37,573 nucleotides of DNA from Deltaproteobacteria bacterium. GTDB taxonomy: Bacteria; Myxococcota_A; UBA9160; SZUA-336. The stretch covers positions 1-37,573 of the forward strand of contig JAFDDB010000017.1 of the NCBI GenBank assembly GCA_019311115.1, read 5' to 3'. The notes under the pieces are model-generated. The model was not told the origin of the DNA and did not search any database. It was given only the letters and a program-made list of their open reading frames with translations. The translations under genes and the position numbers were made by a program. This document shows, piece after piece, positions 31,529 to 37,573 of the stretch (position 1 is the first letter of the stretch; the number at the start of each line of letters is the position of its first letter).

Positions 31529-34225
31529 CTAGTGCGCCTCCAGCCAGTTTCGCCCCTCTCCCATGTGAACCTCAAGCGGGACACAGAGTTCCGCCACCCC
31601 TTGCATACGCTCTGCGACCCGCTCGCGCAGGGCCCGCGCGTCCTCGGGGACGACCTCGAAGACAAGCTCATCGTGGACCTGCAGGATCATCCGCGCTCGG
31701 GGCGCGCCCGGAGCCCGCAGGTCGGCGTCGATCTCGACCATGGCCCGCTTGATCAGGTCCGCCGCGGTCCCCTGGATGACCGAGTTGTTGGCCATGCGCT
31801 CGGCCGCCTGGCGCAGCACGCGGTTGCGCGACTGCAGGTCGGGCAGGTAGCGGCGCCGGCCCCAGAGCGTCTCGGCGTAGCCCTTCTCGCGGGCGTTCTC
31901 GATCGACTGCTGGACCAGCGCCCGGACGCGCGGGTAGCGCTCGAAATAGGCGTCGATGTGCTTCTGCGCGTCCGCCTGGCCGATGCCGAGCGTGCGGGCG
32001 ATGCCGAAGGCCGACGAGCCGTACAGGATCCCGAAGTTGATCGCCTTGATCTGACTGCGCTGCTCGTCGCTGACGGCCTCGGGCTCGATGTCGAAGACGC
32101 GCGCGGCCGTCTGCACGTGGATGTCCTCGCCCGAGAGGAAGGCCTCGATCAGCGCCTCGTCCCCACACAGGTGCGCGAGGATGCGCAGCTCGATCTGGCT
32201 GTAGTCCGCCGACACCAACACCCGGCCCTCGGCGGGCACGAACGCCGCGCGGATGCGCTGGCCCAGCGGCGTACGGATGGGGATGTTCTGCAGGTTGGGA
32301 TTCGAGGCCGCCAGCCGCCCGGTCGCGGCGACGGTCTGGTTGAACTGACAGTGGATGCGTCCGGTCTCGGGGTGGACGAAGGTCGGCAACGCGTCCACGT
32401 AGGTGCTCTTCAGCTTGGCCAGCCGACGCCACGCCAGGATCTCGGCAGGGATCTCGTGCTCCAGGGCCAGCTCTTCGAGCACCGACTCGTCGGTGGAGAA
32501 GCCCGTCTTCGTCTTCTTGGCCGGGGGCAGCGCCAGCTTCTCGAACAGGATCCGTTGCAGCTGCTTGGGTGAGTTGATCTTGAACGGCTCGCCGGCCAGC
32601 TCGTAGATGCGCCGCTCGATGCGCAGCAGGTCGGACTCGATCTCGGAGCCGAGGCGCGCCAGGTGCGGCTCGTCGATGCGCACGCCCGCCAACTCCATCC
32701 GCGCGAGCACCTGGACCAGCGGAAGCTCGAGCCCGTCGAAGAGCGCCGTCTGTCCCGACTCCGCGAGGCCGCGGTCGAGCTCGGCCGAGAGGTCGAGCGC
32801 GACCGCGGCCTGCGCGCCGAAGTGCGATGCCAGCTCGACGGCATCGACCGAGTCGAAGGCGCGCCGCTTGGCGCCCTTGCCGAACACGTCCTCGGTGGCG
32901 GCGATCTCGCGGCCCAGGTAGCTGCGGGCCAGCGCCTCGAGACGCTGCACCTGCTGCGAGGGATCCAGCACGTAGGCCTGGACGGACACGTCGCGCAGCT
33001 CCCCGCGCAGCTCGACGCCGCGGTGCGCCAGGGCGACCGCCAGGCGCTTGAGGCCGATCCCCGTCCAGACCGCGCCGTCGCGCTCTAAGAGCGGCCGCAG
33101 GGTCTCGAGCGCCTCGGCCTCGTCGAGCGCCGTCGTGGGCTCGGGCGCGAGCGAGGGCTCGGCGGAGACGAGGGGAACGAAGTCGCCCCGCGCACCGGAC
33201 CCCGCCAGGGCGATGCCGACGAGCTTGCCCCTCATCGGCTCCTCGGGCTCGAGAACGACGGCCAGTCCGATGCGTGGCTCCGAGGCGAGTAGCGCGACCC
33301 GAGCCTCGAGGGCCGCCCGGTCGGGCACCACCGCGGTCTCCACGTCGGCTGGAGGGGGAGCCGCGGGAGTCGCGGCGGCGCCCAGGCCGTCGAGCAGGCG
33401 CTTCAGCTCGAGCTCACGGAAGATCGCGGTCAACGCCGCGGTGTCGGGCTCGGGAATGCGCGCGCGCTCGGAGTCGAGCTCGATGGGCAGGTCCTCGCGC
33501 AGTCGTGACAGCTCGCGCGAGAGGCGCGCGTCGTCGGCGTATGTCTGGAGCGCTTCGCGCGCGCGCTTGGCCTTGACCTGGTCGGCGGAGTCGAGGATCG
33601 CGTCGAGACTGCCGTACTCGTGCATCAGGTTCGCGGCGCCCTTCTCCCCGATTCCCTTTACGCCGGGGATGTTGTCCGAGCTGTCCCCCACGATCGCGCG
33701 CAGGTCCAGGATCTGCTCCGGCGGCACGCCGAACCGCTCGACGACCTGCTCCGGCCCGATGCGCCGGTCCTTCATCGTGTCGAGAAGCGTCACCCGGTCG
33801 CTCACGAGCTGCATCAGGTCCTTGTCGGTCGAGACGATCTCGACGTCGATGCCGGCTTCGACCGCCTGGCGCGTGAGCGTCGCGATCACGTCGTCGGCCT
33901 CTTCTCCCTCGTACTCCATCGTGGCCAGGCCGTACGCGTCGACGGCTCGGCGGATCCACTCGAACTGCGCGCGCAGGTCCTCGGGCGTCGCGTCGCGGGT
34001 GGCCTTGTACTCCGCGTACAGCTCCTTGCGGCGCTTCCGCCCCGGCGCGTCCCAGACCACCACGACGCCGTCGGGGTTCGCCTCGCGCAGGACCTTCTGG
34101 AGCATGGTCAGGAACCCGAGCGTCGCGTTCGTCGGCACGCCCGCCGCGTTGCGCAGCGCCGGCAGCGCGTAGAACGCGCGGAAGATGCTCGAGCTCGCGT
34201 CGATCAGGAGCAGGCGCTGCGCCAT
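31529..34225 (-). CDS. polA: DNA polymerase I with inactive-looking proofreading domain
   Basis: 898 residues. The N-terminal 5'-3' exonuclease starts L-L-I-D-A-S-S-S-I-F-R-A-F-Y (6-19), with E-G-E-E-A-D-D (106-112), S-T-D-K-D and G-D-S-S-D-N-I-P-G-V-K-G-I-G. The polymerase domain has motif A D-Y-S-Q-I-E-L-R (D674), motif B R723, K727, Y735, and motif C V-H-D-E (851-853). The middle domain lacks the D-x-E of Exo I (here G-L-A-V-V-L-E-P-E-E, about 320-329), and the Exo II Asp is replaced in G-I-G-L-K-R-L-A. So 3'-5' proofreading is probably lost, as in Taq and many other bacterial enzymes. The enzyme processes Okazaki fragments and fills repair gaps. Confidence 0.95.
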   Translation of the reverse strand: MAQRLLLIDASSSIFRAFYALPALRNAAGVPTNATLGFLTMLQKVLREANPDGVVVVWDAPGRKRRKELYAEYKATRDATPEDLRAQFEWIRRAVDAYGLATMEYEGEEADDVIATLTRQAVEAGIDVEIVSTDKDLMQLVSDRVTLLDTMKDRRIGPEQVVERFGVPPEQILDLRAIVGDSSDNIPGVKGIGEKGAANLMHEYGSLDAILDSADQVKAKRAREALQTYADDARLSRELSRLREDLPIELDSERARIPEPDTAALTAIFRELELKRLLDGLGAAATPAAPPPADVETAVVPDRAALEARVALLASEPRIGLAVVLEPEEPMRGKLVGIALAGSGARGDFVPLVSAEPSLAPEPTTALDEAEALETLRPLLERDGAVWTGIGLKRLAVALAHRGVELRGELRDVSVQAYVLDPSQQVQRLEALARSYLGREIAATEDVFGKGAKRRAFDSVDAVELASHFGAQAAVALDLSAELDRGLAESGQTALFDGLELPLVQVLARMELAGVRIDEPHLARLGSEIESDLLRIERRIYELAGEPFKINSPKQLQRILFEKLALPPAKKTKTGFSTDESVLEELALEHEIPAEILAWRRLAKLKSTYVDALPTFVHPETGRIHCQFNQTVAATGRLAASNPNLQNIPIRTPLGQRIRAAFVPAEGRVLVSADYSQIELRILAHLCGDEALIEAFLSGEDIHVQTAARVFDIEPEAVSDEQRSQIKAINFGILYGSSAFGIARTLGIGQADAQKHIDAYFERYPRVRALVQQSIENAREKGYAETLWGRRRYLPDLQSRNRVLRQAAERMANNSVIQGTAADLIKRAMVEIDADLRAPGAPRARMILQVHDELVFEVVPEDARALRERVAERMQGVAELCVPLEVHMGEGRNWLEAH

Positions 34226-34271
34226 GCCCGGGGTGTACCACGCGAGACGGTGAAAGCAAATCCGGACATGG

Positions 34272-35399
34272 CTACGAGAAGCGGCGCGCGAGGCCCGCGT
34301 CGCCGCGCAGGGCGTCGAGGTCGTCGAGCGTCTTGACGGGGAAGAAGCGCCCCTGGGGGCCGCCGCGCGGGACCTCGAGGTAGGTCGTCGGCACGCACGC
34401 GGAGAGCTCGTTCACCAGGCGCTCCATCTGCACCGCCGCGCGCCCCTCGACCGTCTTCTCGACGTAGAACCAGGTGAGCGGGTGTTCCTGTCGGAGCAGG
34501 TCGAGCGAGAACGCGAAGGTGTTCGTCGCCAGGAAGTGCAGCTTCGAGAAGTCGAAACCCGGCGGAAACCGGAAGCCCTCGACGATCTGCAGCTCGCCGT
34601 CGACGCGCGCCGGAGTTCCGCCCGCATCCCCGGGCACGGCGGCCGCGACCTCGCAGGTCAGCGGACGCCCCGCTTCGAGGTGCAGGCCGATGATGCGTGC
34701 ATCGAGCTCGGCGCCCAGGTTGTCGACGTTCGAGAGCACGACCACGCGCACGCCCTCGGCCCGGAGCTCGTCGAGGCGTCCCGAACGGCGCAGCGCCTCG
34801 GGAAAGTCCCCGTGACCCGGCGCGTACAGCGAGACGTGGCCGTCGTCGCCGCGAAAGAGGGCTCCTTCCGGGGTGAGCCGAAGCGAGACTGACTGCAGGA
34901 ACGACCGCACCTGGCTGTCGAGACCTCGCTCCGCCAGGAAGCGTCCGGTGGCGGCGTGCGTCGCGAAGCTGTTCATCACCAGGAACGGAACGGGCCCGTG
35001 CCCGCGGGCCTGCGCGAGCTTGACCTCGAGAAAGCTGCGACCGCCGATCGCCTCGATGATTCCCTTGACGGTGCCGCCGAATCGCGTCGCCATGCCGCCG
35101 TTCAGCACCGCCACCGCGACCTGGCCGCTCTCGATCGCCTCGCGTCCGCGCGCCTCCAGCTCGGCGAGCCGTCCCTTCGACAGCCGGTCCAGCGAGTCCA
35201 CGTCGCCCGGGCCGGCGGGATCGGCCCCCACGACCTGGTTGCCGCTCGCGTCGAGCTCTCCCGCCGAGATGCGCGCGGCGAACCCCTCGATGGCCGCGCG
35301 GTCGAGCGCGACGTCGGGAACTCCCTCGAGCTGCCGCTCGACGTCCGCGTCGATCTCGGACCAATCCCAGGTGTCCGGCAACTCGCACCCCCTCGTCAT
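34272..35399 (-). CDS. UDPGP-type UTP--sugar-1-phosphate uridylyltransferase
   Basis: 375 residues. The nucleotide-binding signature is L-N-G-G-M-A-T-R-F-G-G-T-V-K (99-112), with the catalytic Lys at the end, as in eukaryote-type UDP-glucose/UDP-GlcNAc pyrophosphorylases (UDPGP family) rather than the bacterial GalU type. Further matches are V-V-V-L-S-N-V-D-N-L-G-A, where N-V-D-N-L contacts the sugar nucleotide and metal, and L-A-T-N-T-F-A-F near the end. It makes UDP-glucose or a similar UDP-sugar for envelope polysaccharide. It stands upstream of no related gene here, and is divergent from the small membrane-protein gene at 35499. Confidence 0.87.
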   Translation of the reverse strand: MTRGCELPDTWDWSEIDADVERQLEGVPDVALDRAAIEGFAARISAGELDASGNQVVGADPAGPGDVDSLDRLSKGRLAELEARGREAIESGQVAVAVLNGGMATRFGGTVKGIIEAIGGRSFLEVKLAQARGHGPVPFLVMNSFATHAATGRFLAERGLDSQVRSFLQSVSLRLTPEGALFRGDDGHVSLYAPGHGDFPEALRRSGRLDELRAEGVRVVVLSNVDNLGAELDARIIGLHLEAGRPLTCEVAAAVPGDAGGTPARVDGELQIVEGFRFPPGFDFSKLHFLATNTFAFSLDLLRQEHPLTWFYVEKTVEGRAAVQMERLVNELSACVPTTYLEVPRGGPQGRFFPVKTLDDLDALRGDAGLARRFS

Positions 35400-35498
35400 G
35401 GCTCATGCTGGCTCGCGCGCGGGCTGGCTGGCGGGCGGGCGGGCGGGGCGAGTGTTCCGCCCCTTGCAGCGCGGCACAAGCCCGCCGATGATCGGCGC

Positions 35499-35813
35499 AT
35501 GGCGTCGACCGGCTCTCCACCACCCCCGCGACCCCGTGGCCGCAACGCGCCCGGCGACCGCGACCTGGCGCGTTTCGCGCCGCGCCTGACCATCACGATC
35601 CTGGCGGGCTTCGCGCTCTTCGTGGCTGCGTGCGCGCTCTGGGTCCTGCCCGCGCTGCTGGAAACGCCGCCGCCGGGGGCGATCCCCGACTACACCCGGG
35701 AACGCGTGATGGCGAAGCTCGACGGCATGGTGATGCCGCTGTTCACGGGCTCGATGCTGATCGCGGCGCTGGCCTCGATCCGGGGCCTGATCCCAGGCAC
35801 GGGCCGGCGATGA
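35499..35813 (+). CDS. Small two-helix membrane protein
   Basis: 104 residues from ATG 35499. After a Pro/Arg-rich cytosolic N terminus (P-P-P-P-R-P-R-G-R) come two hydrophobic helices. The first is about 30-52 (T-I-L-A-G-F-A-L-F-V-A-A-C-A-L-W-V-L-P), the second about 78-96 (V-M-P-L-F-T-G-S-M-L-I-A-A-L). I do not recognise the family. Its stop overlaps the next ATG by four bases (ATGA), so it is coupled to the gamma-glutamylcyclotransferase-like gene. The upstream 99 bp hold a run of GGCT/GGCG tetranucleotides (35424-35448) and no clear promoter. Confidence 0.7.
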   Translation: MASTGSPPPPRPRGRNAPGDRDLARFAPRLTITILAGFALFVAACALWVLPALLETPPPGAIPDYTRERVMAKLDGMVMPLFTGSMLIAALASIRGLIPGTGRR

Positions 35814-36247
35814 GTCTCGTCTCGTACTTCGCCTACGGCTCGAACCTGGACGCCGACCAGATGCGCGAGCGTTGCCCCAGCTCGCAGGCGCTCGCGCGCG
35901 CGCGCCTCGACGACCACCGCCTCGACTTCACCCACTGGTCCCGGCGCTGGCGGGGAGGCGCCGCCGACGTGATCCGCGAGCCCGGCGCGACCGTGTGGGG
36001 CGTGGTCTACCGGCTCTGCACCGACGACCTCGAGCGCCTTGACCGCTTCGAAGGCGGCTACGCGCGCATCCAGGTCCGGGTCGAAGACGCCTCGGGCGCC
36101 CGCCACGAGGCGCTCTCCTACAGCGTTCGCGAAAAGTCGAGCCACGCGCCGTGCCCGGCCTACCTGGCGCGCATGGTCGACTGGGGTGAGCGCTGGGGCC
36201 TGCCCGAGAGCTACCTGGAAGACCTGCGCCGCCGCGCGCCGCGCTGA
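35810..36247 (+). CDS. Gamma-glutamylcyclotransferase-like (AIG2/GGCT fold) protein
   Basis: 145 residues. The family start F-A-Y-G-S-N-L-D (residues 7-14) provides the Y-G-S-N substrate loop, and L-D-R-F-E-G-G-Y carries the likely catalytic Glu. W-G-V-V-Y-R-L lies between them, as usual. GGCT-fold enzymes release 5-oxoproline from gamma-glutamyl amines, and many bacterial members have unproven substrates. ATG 35810 overlaps the preceding stop. The protein is cytosolic. It is convergent with fabH, separated by 35 bp that include one arm of a short direct repeat. Confidence 0.85.
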   Translation: MSLVSYFAYGSNLDADQMRERCPSSQALARARLDDHRLDFTHWSRRWRGGAADVIREPGATVWGVVYRLCTDDLERLDRFEGGYARIQVRVEDASGARHEALSYSVREKSSHAPCPAYLARMVDWGERWGLPESYLEDLRRRAPR

Positions 36248-36250
36248 GCC

Positions 36251-36295
36251 GGCGCGGTCAGGTCCGAGGCCCCTTTCCGCGGTCAGCCCCGAGGC
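36251..36295. repeat. Imperfect 20-bp direct repeat across the fabH stop
   Basis: CGCGGTCAG-nn-CCGAGGCCC occurs at 36251-36270 and again at 36276-36295, differing at two positions, with a 25-bp period. The second copy contains the fabH stop codon. It looks like a small tandem duplication. Confidence 0.5.
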
Positions 36296-37284
36296 CCGGT
36301 GGGGCTCCACTCCAGGGCGCTCGCGCTCCAGGTCAGGCCCGAGCCGAACGCCACGAAGAGCAGCTTGTCACCCTCGCTGAAGCGTCCCTCACGGTTGCAC
36401 TCGTCGAGCAGGATCCCGATCGACGCGGCCGACGTGTTGCCGGTGTGCTCGATGTTGATCGGCACCTTGTCGAGCGGGATCTCGAGGCGCTGGATCACCG
36501 CCTCGATGATGCGCTGGTTGGCCTGGTGGACGAGGAGGTGGTCGACGTCGTCCAGACTCCAACCGGCGTCCTTGAGGGTGTCGCGCGCGACCTGCTCCAT
36601 GGTCTGCACGGCGAGCTTGAAGGTCGCGCGTCCGTTCATGCGCACGTACTGGAGCCGCTGCGCGATCATGTCGGGCGAGGCCGGCTGCGCGGCGGCGCCC
36701 CCCGGGATCTGGATCAGGTCCCAGTGCTTGCCGTCTGCACGCGTGTTCGACGCGACGAGGCCCCGCTCCTTGTCCGTGGCCTCGAGCACCACCGCGCCAG
36801 CGCCGTCTCCAAAGAGGATGCACGTGCCGCGATCCTCGTAGTCCATGAAGCGCGTCAGGCCTTCGGCGCCGATCAGCAGGATGCGCCGGTAGCGCCCTGC
36901 GGCGATGAAGTCCCAGCACACCTGCAACCCGTAGCCGAAGCCCGAGCAGGCCGCGTTCAGGTCGAAGCACGGGATCGGACGCTCGCACTCCAGGTTGCGC
37001 TGCACGAGCGCAGCCACCGACGGACAGAACATGTCCGGCGTCATCGTCGAGACGACGATCAGGTCGAGCTCCGAGGGCTCGCAGCCGGCCATCTCGAGAG
37101 CGGCACGCGCGGCACGGGTCGCCAGGTCGCTGGTCGCCTCGCCTTCTTCGAGCATGCCGCGCTCGCGGATGCCCGTCCGCGCGACGATCCACTCGTCGTT
37201 GGTCTCGACTAGCTTCTCGAGATCGGCGTTGGTGATCTTGCGGTCGGGGACGCTGGACCCGGTTCCCCGGATCACCGCTCTCAC
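36283..37284 (-). CDS. fabH: Beta-ketoacyl-ACP synthase III
   Basis: 333 residues from GTG 37284, overlapping the ACP stop by four bases (GTGA). It begins fatty acid synthesis by condensing acyl-CoA with malonyl-ACP. The Cys-His-Asn triad is complete: C113 in N-A-A-C-S-G-F, H253 in L-L-V-H-Q-A-N and N283 in [21 protein letters not shown] and [10 protein letters not shown] are further FabH marks. Coupling to an ACP suggests the housekeeping fab cluster, though a special-lipid or polyketide role cannot be excluded. The usual fabD/fabG genes are not in the window. Confidence 0.95.
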   Translation of the reverse strand: MRAVIRGTGSSVPDRKITNADLEKLVETNDEWIVARTGIRERGMLEEGEATSDLATRAARAALEMAGCEPSELDLIVVSTMTPDMFCPSVAALVQRNLECERPIPCFDLNAACSGFGYGLQVCWDFIAAGRYRRILLIGAEGLTRFMDYEDRGTCILFGDGAGAVVLEATDKERGLVASNTRADGKHWDLIQIPGGAAAQPASPDMIAQRLQYVRMNGRATFKLAVQTMEQVARDTLKDAGWSLDDVDHLLVHQANQRIIEAVIQRLEIPLDKVPINIEHTGNTSAASIGILLDECNREGRFSEGDKLLFVAFGSGLTWSASALEWSPTGPRG

Positions 37285-37526
37285 GCGTTGGCCTCGATGC
37301 GCGACCCCACGTACTGCACGATGTCACCGATCGTCCGGATGCTCTCGACGTCCTCGTCGGGCACCTCGATTCCGAACTCCTCTTCGAGCGCCATCACCAA
37401 CTCGACGACGTCGAGGGAGTCGGCTCCCAGGTCGTCGAGCAGATTGGCTTCGGGAACCACCAACGCCTTCTCGACGCCGAGTCGCTCCTCGATGATCGTG
37501 GTCACCTTTGCCGTCACCTGTTCCAT
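37281..37526 (-). CDS. acpP: Acyl carrier protein
   Basis: 81 residues from ATG 37526, chosen because GGAGG lies five bases before it; an ATG four codons earlier (37538) overlaps that site. The 4'-phosphopantetheine attachment Ser37 is in [10 protein letters not shown], followed by the acidic helix [11 protein letters not shown]. This is a normal stand-alone ACP that carries fatty-acyl chains to FabH and the other Fab enzymes. Upstream of it the same frame stays open to the window edge (K-A-R-K-K-A-A-P-A), so an N-terminal extension cannot be formally excluded. Confidence 0.93.
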   Translation of the reverse strand: MEQVTAKVTTIIEERLGVEKALVVPEANLLDDLGADSLDVVELVMALEEEFGIEVPDEDVESIRTIGDIVQYVGSRIEANA

Positions 37527-37573
37527 CGAATCCTCCATTGCGGGCGCGGCCTTCTTCCGGGCCTTGCACCCGG

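Noticed and set aside
37527-37538. An earlier ATG for the acyl carrier protein
   Set aside because: It lies at the GGAGG that serves ATG 37526, and the shorter product is the normal ACP length.

Overview
The window is about 37.6 kb of very GC-rich bacterial DNA, densely packed with genes that mostly end in G or C at the third codon position. Lipoprotein signals, an OmpA-type peptidoglycan-binding lipoprotein, an RND efflux pump and a periplasmic c-type cytochrome point to a Gram-negative cell. A UGA-encoded selenoprotein, a eukaryote-type UDPGP pyrophosphorylase, a two-hot-dog MaoC hydratase and several TetR regulators next to catabolic or efflux genes would suit a high-GC lineage related to the former Deltaproteobacteria (Myxococcota or Binatota-like). 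That placement is inference. It looks like chromosomal core and housekeeping DNA with lipid/aromatic catabolism. I see no phage, integrase, transposase, CRISPR array, rRNA or tRNA.

Layout. 1-4965 (+): partial VOC protein, DUF4404, flavin reductase-like protein, inorganic pyrophosphatase, alpha/beta hydrolase, a SelW/Rdx-type selenoprotein interrupted by an in-frame UGA (2517-2741), ASCH-domain protein, DUF1992 protein, and a beta-lactamase-fold serine hydrolase. 5000-5569: a terminator hairpin and an exported protein made of charged 11-residue repeats (-). 5823-10041: MFS exporter, an orphan coding remnant, divergent NUDIX/GNAT genes, aldose 1-epimerase and a methyltransferase. 10038-12886 (-): MaoC hydratase, MATE exporter, DUF1232. 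13051-15138: crotonase, a 125-bp palindromic element, and a PLP aminotransferase (-). 15203-20470 (+): a tight four-gene operon tetR-adaptor-RND pump-PPOX, each junction overlapping by 4 nt, behind a perfect palindromic operator. 20467-23307 (-): cytochrome c, YcaQ-like glycosylase, HAD phosphatase, YpeA-like GNAT. 23456-24139 (+): OmpA lipoprotein. 24168-26623: a TetR gene divergent from a flavin monooxygenase/VOC pair, with a shared palindromic operator.

26624-29681 (-) is the most unusual part. A candidate 31-codon leader ORF with an apparently leaderless promoter is followed by mutually exclusive antiterminator and terminator hairpins, then an uncharacterised ATP-grasp ligase and a MATE exporter. 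This reads as an attenuator-controlled make-and-export cassette. Upstream lie an exported protein, a zinc-less anti-sigma-like membrane protein and an ECF sigma factor (29678-31432, -), then DNA polymerase I with a degenerate proofreading domain, UDPGP pyrophosphorylase (-), two small + genes, and fabH-ACP (-) at the right edge.

Many first-in-transcript genes have a TANNNT hexamer 6-10 nt before the start codon and no Shine-Dalgarno, which suggests leaderless transcription. Genes inside operons carry GGAGG-like sites. No gene-free stretch exceeds 300 bp. The longest are 5570-5822 (divergent promoter region, only a short AGGCC/GGCCT hairpin seen) and 29421-29677 (the attenuated leader).
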